Of a stretch of 64,000 nt of DNA, positions 45,341 through 53,388 are shown in pieces. The translations under genes and the position numbers were made by a program. The notes below the pieces were generated by a model. The model was given only the letters and a program-made list of their open reading frames with translations, was not told the origin of the DNA and made no database searches. This stretch comes from Gallionella sp. (lineage in GTDB: Bacteria; Pseudomonadota; Gammaproteobacteria; Burkholderiales; Gallionellaceae), in NCBI GenBank assembly GCA_028687335.1, contig JAQUAI010000002.1, forward strand, positions 62,001 to 126,000, in the 5' to 3' direction. Position 1 is the first letter of the stretch. Every line of letters begins with the position of its first letter.

Positions 45341-46633
45341 TTGCAAGATTTCTGGTTTCGACTAAGTTTGCCGATGGTGTTCGGCGGCATGATCGCATTG
45401 ATGTTGTGGGGGATATTTTCCGCCACGGTCGCGCTGACTTTTGTGGCGTTGTTGCTGCTGGTGATGATGACTGTGCATGCGCGGCAGCTGCATCGTCTGG
45501 GTACCTGGTTGCAGGATCCGCGCATCGATACCATGCCCGAAGCAGGCGGGGTGTGGGACGAGGTTTTTTCGCGTTTGCACCGCATGGTGAAGCGGCATAA
45601 AAAAACCAAACAGGAATTGGCCGACGAATTGCAGCATATCGAGCAAGCAACCGCAGCTTTGCCCGAGGGTGTGGCGATTTTGAACGAAGCGAATCGGATT
45701 GAGTGGTGCAATCCCCTGTCGCAGGAGCATTTTGGCCTGAATAGCACGCACGACTTCATGCAGGATATTACCTATCTGGTGCGCCAACCTGAGTTTGTCG
45801 AATACCTTCAGGCAACTCAGCGTACCGAACCGCTGGTTTTGAAATCGGCGCGGCATGAAGATTTGATATTGTCGATCAAGCTAATTTCTTACGGCGGCGA
45901 TAAGCGACTGCTGATTAGTCGAGATGTAACCCAATTGGAACGTATCGAGTCAATGCGTCGCGACTTTGTTGCTAATGTCTCGCACGAATTGCGCACGCCG
46001 CTTACCGTGGTTAACGGCTTCGTTGAAAACTTGCAGGATATGCCTGACCTTGGTCGCGCCGAGGCGCAACGCGCCTTGCAATTAATGAGTGAACAAACAC
46101 AGCGCATGGAAAACCTAGTTTCCGATTTGCTCACGCTGTCGCATCTGGAAAATGATCACAGTGCGATGCGCGAGGAAAGTCTGGAAATGCGCGCGCTGCT
46201 GGATGCGGTATTGCAGGAAGGCCGCTTGCTCAGTGCGGGCAAGCATACGTTGCAACTTGAGTTTTCCGGCAATGAAAAAATATCCGGCAATCGTGACGAG
46301 TTGCGCAGCGCTTTCGGTAACTTGGTCTCCAACGCAATTCGCTATACACCGCAAGGCGGAAGCATTTTGCTGCGCTGGTATAACCGCGCCGGACAACCGG
46401 TTTTTTCCGTGCAGGACAGCGGCATTGGTATCGCGGCACAACATATTCCACGTCTGACCGAGCGCTTTTATCGCGTTGACCGCAGCCGTTCACGCGAAAC
46501 CGGCGGTACCGGTTTAGGCTTGGCTATCGTTAAACATATTGCTTTGCGCCATCAGGCGGCACTCGAAGTGCAAAGCGAAGAGGGACGCGGAAGTACATTT
46601 TCACTGGTGTTTTCGGTGGCACGTACAAGCTGA
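45341..46633 (+). CDS. phoR: Phosphate regulon sensor histidine kinase PhoR
   Basis: A 430-residue kinase: two closely spaced hydrophobic helices at residues about 8-45, a linker, a PAS domain (about 95-205), HisKA with VANVSHELRTPLTVVNGF (His near 213) and HATPase_c with NLVSNAIRYTP, DSGIGI and GGTGLGLAIVKHI. The short periplasmic part is typical of PhoR. The start codon is TTG at 45341 with AGGAG five bases before. It follows phoB by 14 bases. Confidence 0.93.
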   Translation: MQDFWFRLSLPMVFGGMIALMLWGIFSATVALTFVALLLLVMMTVHARQLHRLGTWLQDPRIDTMPEAGGVWDEVFSRLHRMVKRHKKTKQELADELQHIEQATAALPEGVAILNEANRIEWCNPLSQEHFGLNSTHDFMQDITYLVRQPEFVEYLQATQRTEPLVLKSARHEDLILSIKLISYGGDKRLLISRDVTQLERIESMRRDFVANVSHELRTPLTVVNGFVENLQDMPDLGRAEAQRALQLMSEQTQRMENLVSDLLTLSHLENDHSAMREESLEMRALLDAVLQEGRLLSAGKHTLQLEFSGNEKISGNRDELRSAFGNLVSNAIRYTPQGGSILLRWYNRAGQPVFSVQDSGIGIAAQHIPRLTERFYRVDRSRSRETGGTGLGLAIVKHIALRHQAALEVQSEEGRGSTFSLVFSVARTS

Positions 46634-46651
46634 TCCTAGCAGCAATTTTAT

Positions 46652-46689
46652 CGCGTAAGTCGTAGAATCACTGCGACTGCTACTACGCG
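46652..46689. repeat. Inverted repeat just before the GGDEF-EAL gene
   Basis: CGCGTA and TACGCG form outer arms, with inner GTAG/CTAC pairing after a four-base bulge. The structure ends seven bases before the ATG and replaces a recognisable ribosome binding site. A TAGAAT (46664-46669) within it could be a -10. Confidence 0.4.
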
Positions 46690-46696
46690 ACCCGTC

Positions 46697-49342
46697 ATGA
46701 AAAACAATTTATTCGAGCTGCTGACTTTCAATCAGTCATTCACTGAGGATGAGCAGCACTTGAAATTCAAAGTGGTTTTCCTCAATAGCGTATTTCTGAT
46801 GGCGGGGGTAATTGCTTTCGCGATGGGCTTCTACCGCTGGCAGCTCAGCCCGTTGATGGGGGCTATCGAATTTACTTTTTCAGCGTCAAGTGTAGTGGCG
46901 CTGATTTACCTGCGGCACCATAAAGAAAAAATCGAGTTCATCAGTTCACTAGCGATTGCATTGTGCTTCTTGTTGTTTTTTGCCATTTTCTTGCTGGCAC
47001 CATACAACACCATGCGTTTGGCGTTGTTTTTCCTGCTGTCAGCGGGGGCCTTTTTTCTGAAGGGTGCGCGTATTGGGTTTTACTGGCTGCTTTTTATTTT
47101 GGCAGCCATCCTTGCCGGATATGGGCTGGGCGATACTACCTACTCGCTTATCGATATTGTTACCGCCTGCATTTATCTGGTCGCGTTATTTGTTATTTTC
47201 TGGAACTATCAGGCAATTAGCCTGAGCTATCAAACCCGCGAAAAAGAACTCAAATTACAGGCGTTGCTAGACCAGCGTTGGCGAATGGCACTGGAAGGTG
47301 TGGGCGATGCGATGTGGGACTGGCATATTCGTACCGATGATTTTCACTATTCGCGTGGCTATGCACATGAGCTTGGTTATGAGGAAAGCGATCTAGGTTA
47401 TCAGGCCAGCACAATTCGGCAATTAATCCATCCGCAGGATATGTCCTTTGCTCGAGAAACGATGCGGGCCTACCTAGGCGGTGAGATGGGTAGTCACTAC
47501 GCGGCTGAGTTGCGGATGCGCTGCAAAAATGGTTCTTACAAGTGGGTGTTGTGTCGTGGCAATGTGATTGAGCATGATGCTGAAGGGCATCCCGTGCGCA
47601 TGATAGGCACGCATGTTGATATTAACCGAGCAAAACAGCTCGAGGCTGAGTTGCTGGTTTCGCAGCAAAAATTGCGGGATGACAAAATGCTGTTGCAGGC
47701 TGTTCTGGATCACGCCCCGCTGGGAATTTGGATGACCGACCCGAACAGTAAAGTGCTGTTCGTCAATAAGACCTTTTGTGGTGCTACCGGCATTGATGAG
47801 GCGCAGTTTCTGCAAGCGGCAAGTTACATCGAATTGTTGCCGCCCAATGTCGCCTTGAGTTGCGCTCAATCGGATCGAGAGTGTATGCAGCAGGATACGC
47901 CGCACGTTTCATCCGAATGGATTCCCTTTGTTGACGAGCGCGAGCACTTACTGGAGATTATCAAAGTCAGACTGACTCATCCTGATGGCAGTGTGCGCGG
48001 GGCTATCGGAATTGCTGCCGATGTGACCGAACGCAAAGAGCATGAGCAACAACTGGAACATATTGCCCATTACGATGCATTGACTGGCGTGCCGAACCGA
48101 GTGTTGTTGGCAGACCGACTTGCGCAGGCATTGGCGCGCACTAAGCGCGATCATGGATTGATGGCGGTGTGCTATATCGACCTAGATGGATTCAAGCCGA
48201 TCAATGACGCGCACGGGCATGCTACCGGTGACAAGGTACTGGTTGAAATTACGCGGCGTATTAAAGAAGCGATCCGTGAGGACGATACTGTGGCGCGGTT
48301 GGGTGGGGATGAGTTCGTCGTGTTGTTGCTCGGCTTGCAAGTACCGGAAGAGTGTGTGGGTAGCTTGCAGCGTCTGCTTGATTCAATCAATCGGCCAATC
48401 GCGTTAAGCGGCGCTATGGTCACGCTTAGTGCCAGCATTGGTGTATCGCTTTATCCTGAAGATAATCAGGATGCCGATACTTTGCTGCGTCATGCAGATC
48501 AGGCGATGTATGTGGCAAAACAGTCGGGGAAAAATCGTTTCCACCTATTTGATGCGAAGAGCGATCTGCGTGCCCGCTCGCATCATGAGTTGTTGCAGCA
48601 AATCCGCACGGGGTTGGCGCGGGGCGAATTCGAGTTGTATTACCAACCGAAAGTTGAGATGCACACGCGCAGCCTAGTTGGTGCAGAAGCGTTGATTCGC
48701 TGGAACCATCCGCAGCGCGGCTTGCTGCTGCCCGCCGAATTTTTGCGCGCAGTGGAAAATACCGAATTGGAAATTGAGTTGGGCGATTGGGTTGTAGCCA
48801 GCGCGCTAAAGCAATTAAGGTTATGGCGCGGAGAGGGAAAGCAAAATTTCGAGTTGAGTATCAATGTGTCGGCCTATCACTTGCAGTCGGCCAGTTTTGT
48901 GGACAAGCTGAAGCGACAGGTGACCGGGTGCTGCGCGAAACCGTGCAGCGGTTGTTTGCAAATCGAGATATTGGAAACCGCCGCGCTGGACGACTTGAAT
49001 AAGGTTGGCGACATCATTCAGGAATGCAGAGCATTCGGCGTGGGTTTTGCGCTAGATGATTTTGGTACCGGTTATTCTTCGCTCACTTATCTGAGCAAGC
49101 TGGCCGTCGATACACTCAAAATCGATCAGTCATTCGTGCGCGATATGCTGGATGATAAAGGTGACCGCGCTATTGTGCAGGGCATCATCGCGCTGGCAAA
49201 AGCGTTCGATATGGGCGTGGTCGCGGAAGGTGTGGAGAATGAAACGCACTTCCAAGCCCTGCTGGAAATGGGGTGCGAGGTGGGGCAGGGGTATGGCATT
49301 GCTCGCCCGATGAGCGCGGCAGCACTATCTAAATGGCAATAG
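46697..49342 (+). CDS. PAS-PAS-GGDEF-EAL membrane protein (c-di-GMP turnover)
   Basis: An 881-residue protein. Residues about 25-180 carry five or six transmembrane helices. Two PAS domains with PAC-like tails follow (about 190-315 and 320-450). The GGDEF domain (about 455-605) has the intact RLGGDEFVVLL near residue 536. The EAL domain (about 620-870) has GAEALIRW near 660, LDDFGTGYSSLTYL, IDQSFVRD and VAEGVEN, so both activities could be functional. Signal is unknown. The ATG has no clear Shine-Dalgarno. It converges with the PilZ-like gene, leaving 9 bases between the stops. Confidence 0.92.
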   Translation: MKNNLFELLTFNQSFTEDEQHLKFKVVFLNSVFLMAGVIAFAMGFYRWQLSPLMGAIEFTFSASSVVALIYLRHHKEKIEFISSLAIALCFLLFFAIFLLAPYNTMRLALFFLLSAGAFFLKGARIGFYWLLFILAAILAGYGLGDTTYSLIDIVTACIYLVALFVIFWNYQAISLSYQTREKELKLQALLDQRWRMALEGVGDAMWDWHIRTDDFHYSRGYAHELGYEESDLGYQASTIRQLIHPQDMSFARETMRAYLGGEMGSHYAAELRMRCKNGSYKWVLCRGNVIEHDAEGHPVRMIGTHVDINRAKQLEAELLVSQQKLRDDKMLLQAVLDHAPLGIWMTDPNSKVLFVNKTFCGATGIDEAQFLQAASYIELLPPNVALSCAQSDRECMQQDTPHVSSEWIPFVDEREHLLEIIKVRLTHPDGSVRGAIGIAADVTERKEHEQQLEHIAHYDALTGVPNRVLLADRLAQALARTKRDHGLMAVCYIDLDGFKPINDAHGHATGDKVLVEITRRIKEAIREDDTVARLGGDEFVVLLLGLQVPEECVGSLQRLLDSINRPIALSGAMVTLSASIGVSLYPEDNQDADTLLRHADQAMYVAKQSGKNRFHLFDAKSDLRARSHHELLQQIRTGLARGEFELYYQPKVEMHTRSLVGAEALIRWNHPQRGLLLPAEFLRAVENTELEIELGDWVVASALKQLRLWRGEGKQNFELSINVSAYHLQSASFVDKLKRQVTGCCAKPCSGCLQIEILETAALDDLNKVGDIIQECRAFGVGFALDDFGTGYSSLTYLSKLAVDTLKIDQSFVRDMLDDKGDRAIVQGIIALAKAFDMGVVAEGVENETHFQALLEMGCEVGQGYGIARPMSAAALSKWQ

Positions 49343-49351
49343 CTCTGTGCG

Positions 49352-50971
49352 TTATGTGGGGATGTAACTGACCCGTTCGTAATCGATACCGTGTTCGATA
49401 CTGAAGCCCATTTTCACGTTCAGTCTATTACCATCGGCATAAAGAATTTCGACCACCCTACCGGCATGAAACCAGTCGCGCGGGATGACTAGGCTGGAAG
49501 GGATTTTCAGCGCTGGTACCGCTTGCAAAATAAAGGCAGGAACATATTTTTCCGAAATGCTGAGATTGATGCCGTAGGCGCGCATGCTTACCGCATCGGC
49601 TTTGCCGGGCAAATAACGAACGCCGATTTGCAGCTGTCCTGAACGGGCTACCATAACCCAGGCGGTTGCACCGATCAGAAAAGTTTCTGCATCCGAAGGT
49701 TGTAGTCCGACAACTTGGTTATATCCCAAACGTCCGCCCACGGTATCTTCGCGCGTCAGACGCGCCCCGAGGATGCTCTCGTTTTCCAAGTTCCATTCTT
49801 CCAGCGGGTGACCTTGATCGGTTATCGCTTTCTGATTGTCATGCAACATGTGCCCGAAAGTTTCAATTTGTCTGCGCGCTACGCTGTCGATGGTGACATC
49901 GCGTCCCGGCTGGGTGAACGATTTTCCGGTTATGTGTGCATAGATGCCATCCAGCTTGTAGCAAAGTAAAGCGTGCTGCGCGACTGGATGGCGTTCGCCG
50001 AAACGGGTGTTGTGTTCTTCGCACCAGCATTGGTGCAGGTAGGCCAGTAGATGGCTACAGTCATCCGTTGAACAGTGTTCGCACAAGTCGAGTTGTTGCG
50101 GAGTTTGGCCCTGTTGCAACAAAATGGTTTTGACGCGAAGCAATTTGGAGAGTGGAACCATCGCCAGATAGCGCATGGTGTTGTTGTGTTTGACTTGCTT
50201 AACCGGACTGATGCCGTGCGTACTGGATAGATCGACTGCTAGCGGCTGTGCATCACCTTTGCTAACTGTGTAAGTGTTACCGACTGCGACAGTGTTGCTC
50301 CAAGTATTGAGCCACAGATCCAGTAATTTGAGTTGCGAGCGGGTAAGTTCGGCTGGGCGTGCATAGCAGGCCAGCAAAGTTTTGACGTAAATTTCGCGAC
50401 AACTGCGCCCAGCATGATTGGCGATAAGCGGGTCACCGACGGCAGTTTCATGCAGATTGTTCGCTTCGGCAAATGCGTAGAGCTCGTGCAGTTGGTGCCA
50501 CAGTTTTGGTTCGAAGTCGTAGCCGGTGCGTAAGTATTCAAAAATTTCTAAACCGCTGAATAGCAGGCAGCGCTGGCATAACACCGTGCCGTAGTCGGCA
50601 AGCTGCTTGTCACCCGCCAGATAAGACTGCAAGCAGCGTTGATAGCCCAGCACCAGTGCCTGCCATAACTGCACAATGGCGATGAATACTGTCAATTCAT
50701 TTTCATTTAATGGCAACGGTTTGGCGATCAGCTTTTTGGCATAGTCATCCTGCACAAAACCGACAGTTTCGCGCAGCAGTTCCAGCGTGTGAAAACGCTC
50801 GATACCGCGCATGGGGAAACGGTTGAGTTCACGAATTTGTGTCAGCAATAAGCTGTGTGCCAATTGCAAGTTGGTCAGCTGTAGTTGTCCCAACCATTGA
50901 GCGCAGGAGGCCGCATCCTTGAATAAAGGATTGGCACGGTCATCGGTGGGCTCAAGTGGTAGTGTCAACAT
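49352..50971 (-). CDS. Large cytosolic protein with possible atypical C-terminal PilZ domain
   Basis: A 539-residue protein that I recognise only loosely. The N-terminal 300 residues are helical. A cysteine cluster (CEHCSTDDCSH and HQCWCEEH, residues about 300-325) could bind metal. The C-terminal 120 residues (LGYNQVVGLQPSD, AYGINLSISEKYVPAFIL, VIPRDWFHAGRVVEIL, DYERVSYIPT) resemble tPilZ-type c-di-GMP receptors, but the canonical RxxxR and D/NxSxxG residues are not evident. Genes of this type are common in Betaproteobacteria. It is transcribed after cyaY on the minus strand and lies next to a GGDEF-EAL gene. Confidence 0.6.
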   Translation of the reverse strand: MLTLPLEPTDDRANPLFKDAASCAQWLGQLQLTNLQLAHSLLLTQIRELNRFPMRGIERFHTLELLRETVGFVQDDYAKKLIAKPLPLNENELTVFIAIVQLWQALVLGYQRCLQSYLAGDKQLADYGTVLCQRCLLFSGLEIFEYLRTGYDFEPKLWHQLHELYAFAEANNLHETAVGDPLIANHAGRSCREIYVKTLLACYARPAELTRSQLKLLDLWLNTWSNTVAVGNTYTVSKGDAQPLAVDLSSTHGISPVKQVKHNNTMRYLAMVPLSKLLRVKTILLQQGQTPQQLDLCEHCSTDDCSHLLAYLHQCWCEEHNTRFGERHPVAQHALLCYKLDGIYAHITGKSFTQPGRDVTIDSVARRQIETFGHMLHDNQKAITDQGHPLEEWNLENESILGARLTREDTVGGRLGYNQVVGLQPSDAETFLIGATAWVMVARSGQLQIGVRYLPGKADAVSMRAYGINLSISEKYVPAFILQAVPALKIPSSLVIPRDWFHAGRVVEILYADGNRLNVKMGFSIEHGIDYERVSYIPT

Positions 50972-51010
50972 CGCTTGCTTACTCTCTATGATGCGCGGCT
51001 TACCGTCAAG

Positions 51011-51325
51011 CTATACATGGAAGCAAATTGCTTCGCCTTGCGCCGCAAACAGCTCAGACAGCCGCGCAAACAACTCGCTATTATCGCGTTGGCTGTGCCA
51101 TGTATTGTTTTGCCAAGCATAGTGAAAGCCGCCCGACTTGGCCGCAACCCAAATCTCGCGATTGATGTCATGGCGATTGATGATGATTTTCTGGCCGTTG
51201 TCGAACTCGATCTCCAACACGTTGCCGCTGCGGTTGCACTCGACATCGCCGCCGAGTTGATCAACGGCAGTTTCGATCTGTGCAAGTGCGGCATTGGCCA
51301 GTTCGTTGAATTCAGCATCCGTCAT
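51011..51325 (-). CDS. cyaY: Frataxin-like iron donor CyaY
   Basis: A 104-residue frataxin homologue that modulates iron-sulfur cluster assembly. It has the acidic first helix (MTDAEFNELANAALAQIETAVDQL), the beta core EIEFDNGQKIIINR, and the conserved EIWVAAKSGGFHY near residues 57-69. It is divergent from lptM-lysA, a conserved arrangement. The intergenic distance to lptM is only 41 bases and contains the plus-strand -10. Confidence 0.93.
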   Translation of the reverse strand: MTDAEFNELANAALAQIETAVDQLGGDVECNRSGNVLEIEFDNGQKIIINRHDINREIWVAAKSGGFHYAWQNNTWHSQRDNSELFARLSELFAAQGEAICFHV

Positions 51326-51326
51326 T

Positions 51327-51339
51327 TATAATCCCGCCT
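51327..51339 (+). promoter_or_regulatory. Predicted -10 of lptM-lysA
   Basis: TATAAT at 51327-51332 followed by C and CCGCCT, 34 bases before the lptM start. Confidence 0.5.
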
Positions 51340-51366
51340 GTTCATCTAATTGTTGGAAAGTCATTC

Positions 51367-51477
51367 ATGCGCCTCGCCATTATCTTGTTATTCGCTTTGC
51401 TGTTGCAAGGCTGCGGTCACAAAGGTCCGCTCACCCTTCCCGCGCCGCAGGCGCAGCCATCATCACCGGAGCACTGA
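51367..51477 (+). CDS. lptM: LPS assembly small lipoprotein LptM (YifL)
   Basis: A 36-residue lipoprotein: signal MRLAIILLFALLLQGC with lipobox LQGC, then the diagnostic GHKGPLTLP and a Pro-rich tail. The E. coli protein assists maturation of the LptD-LptE translocon. The gene lies 1 base before lysA, exactly as in many proteobacteria next to cyaY. Confidence 0.9.
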   Translation: MRLAIILLFALLLQGCGHKGPLTLPAPQAQPSSPEH

Positions 51478-51478
51478 A

Positions 51479-52723
51479 ATGCAAGAATACTTTCAATATC
51501 GCGGCGATGCACTATGCGTTGAGTCAGTGCCGCTGGCAAACATTGCGGAGCAATTTGGCACGCCTTGTTACGTTTATTCACGTGCCGCATTAACGGACGG
51601 ATTTAACCGTTTCAAACAGGCTTTGCAGGGGCGCGATCATCTGATCTGCTACGCGGTAAAAGCCAACTCGAATCTCGCTGTGCTTAATGTGTTCGCGCGC
51701 ATGGGAGCTGGCTTTGACATTGTCTCGGGCGGTGAATTGCAGCGAGTGCTGGCGGCTGGTGGCGATGCCGATAAGGTGGTGTTCTCTGGCGTGGGCAAGA
51801 GCGAGGCGGAGATGCGCATGGCGTTGGCGGCTGGCATTTTGTGCTTTAACGTCGAGTCGGCTCCTGAGTTGGATAAGCTCAATCAAGTTGCGGGCGATAT
51901 GGGGAAAATTGCGCCGATCAGTCTGCGCGTGAATCCCGATGTGGATGCCAAAACGCATCCCTACATCTCCACCGGCTTGAAGCAAAATAAATTTGGTGTT
52001 GCGTACGGCGAGGCCATTGCGCTTTATCGCAAAGCGCATGCCTTGCCGCATTTGCGGATTACCGGCATGGATTGCCACATCGGCTCACAACTGACCGAGA
52101 CCAGCCCGTTTATCGCGGCAGTGGAAAAAATATTGCTGCTGGTTGACGCGCTGGCAAACGAAGGCATCCGGCTGGAGCATCTTGATTTGGGCGGTGGCCT
52201 GGGCATTTGTTATCGCGACGAAACACCGCCCGCGATTGCTGATTATGTGCAGTCACTACTGACTGCATTGAGCGGACGCACCGAAAAGCTGGTGCTGGAG
52301 CCAGGGCGTGTATTGGTAGGCAATGCCGGTGCATTGCTGACCCGGGTGGAATTTATCAAGCCGGGCGAAGAGAAAAATTTTGCCATCGTTGATGCGGCAA
52401 TGAATGACCTGATGCGTCCCGCGTTATACGATGCGTATCACAACATTCTGCCTGTGCAGCGCGAAAATCTGGCGGCGCAAACCTACGACGTGGTTGGCCC
52501 CATCTGCGAAACCGGTGACTTTATCGCCCGTTCGCGCGAACTCGCCATCGCGCCGAAAAGCTTGCTGGCTGTACTCTCCGCAGGTGCATACGGTATGAGT
52601 ATGAGTTCCAATTACAACACGCGTCCGCGTGCGGCGGAAGTGATGGTCGATGGAGAGTGCGTGCATCTGGTCAGGCAGCGCGAAACGGTCCAGGAATTGT
52701 TCGCTGCCGAAAAAATAATTTGA
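51479..52723 (+). CDS. lysA: Diaminopimelate decarboxylase
   Basis: A 414-residue PLP enzyme for the last step of lysine synthesis. The Schiff-base lysine is in CYAVKANSNLAVL near residue 62. Also present are HIGSQLTE, LDLGGGLGICY, EPGRVLVGNAG, and the active-site Cys in GPICETGDF near residue 345. The ATG at 51479 follows lptM by 1 base; a longer frame upstream overlaps lptM and is rejected. Confidence 0.96.
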   Translation: MQEYFQYRGDALCVESVPLANIAEQFGTPCYVYSRAALTDGFNRFKQALQGRDHLICYAVKANSNLAVLNVFARMGAGFDIVSGGELQRVLAAGGDADKVVFSGVGKSEAEMRMALAAGILCFNVESAPELDKLNQVAGDMGKIAPISLRVNPDVDAKTHPYISTGLKQNKFGVAYGEAIALYRKAHALPHLRITGMDCHIGSQLTETSPFIAAVEKILLLVDALANEGIRLEHLDLGGGLGICYRDETPPAIADYVQSLLTALSGRTEKLVLEPGRVLVGNAGALLTRVEFIKPGEEKNFAIVDAAMNDLMRPALYDAYHNILPVQRENLAAQTYDVVGPICETGDFIARSRELAIAPKSLLAVLSAGAYGMSMSSNYNTRPRAAEVMVDGECVHLVRQRETVQELFAAEKII

Positions 52724-52883
52724 GTGCTGTTGCAATTTTCGCAATTGATTTATCACAAACTTGTTGCAGGAATTTTTGAACGTCGATACAGTTCCGATGC
52801 CGCAAGCGTCTAACGCATTAAACTCGGGGCGTTTGGGTGTGTAGTGTCGCAGTGAATGTTCTAAATTTTTATGGAGAATGAAA

Positions 52884-53300
52884 ATGGCAACATCCGATAC
52901 CAAGAAGAAAGCACCCGCCGCCAAACCCGCAGTAAAAAAGGCAGCAGCAAAACCGGCAGCAAAAAAAGTGGCAGCAAAACCAGCAGCAAAAAAAGTAGCC
53001 GCAAAGCCAGCAGCGAAAAAAGTTGCAGCTAAGCCCGCTGTCAAAAAAGCAGCCGCCAAACCAGCAGCAAAAAAAGTTGCAGCTAAAAAGCCAGTCGTGA
53101 AAAAAGCCGCAGCTAAGCCCGCTGTCAAAAAAGCAGCCGCCAAACCAGCAGCAAAAAAAGTTGCAGCTAAAAAGCCAGTCGTGAAAAAAGCTGCAGCTAA
53201 ACCCGCTGTCAAAAAAGCAGCCGCTAAGCCCGCAGCGAAAAAAGCAGTCGCCAAAAAACCAGCAGCCAAAAAACCGGCTGGCGGCATTCTGAAGGCGTAA
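52884..53300 (+). CDS. Histone H1-like Ala/Lys/Pro repeat protein
   Basis: A 138-residue protein made almost entirely of repeats of the KPAAKKVAA / KPAVKKAAA kind, the composition of bacterial histone H1-like proteins (BpH1, HctB, AlgP tails). It probably binds DNA non-specifically through its Lys residues and may compact the nucleoid. The DNA carries matching near-perfect tandem repeats of about 100 bases, prone to length variation. The ATG at 52884 has GGAG seven bases upstream, better than the ATG two codons earlier. The 160-base region before it holds nothing recognisable beyond A/T-rich sequence. Confidence 0.88.
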   Translation: MATSDTKKKAPAAKPAVKKAAAKPAAKKVAAKPAAKKVAAKPAAKKVAAKPAVKKAAAKPAAKKVAAKKPVVKKAAAKPAVKKAAAKPAAKKVAAKKPVVKKAAAKPAVKKAAAKPAAKKAVAKKPAAKKPAGGILKA

Positions 53301-53311
53301 CTCTGCATCGC

Positions 53312-53342
53312 AAGGGGCGGTTGTTTCATCCGCCCTTTTTTT
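53312..53342 (+). terminator. Terminator after the H1-like gene
   Basis: Stem GGGCGG / CCGCCC with a 9-base loop followed by seven T residues. Confidence 0.8.
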
Positions 53343-53388
53343 GCGTCTCCGATTTGCTCTTACTCAAGAGCTGGGTGTGCTTTCTGCG

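Noticed and set aside
52424-53329. Long minus-strand ORF (301 codons) rich in Ala, Phe, Gly, Leu opposite the H1-like gene
   Set aside because: It is the mirror frame of the Lys-Ala repeats and of lysA; the plus strand has the ribosome binding site and terminator.
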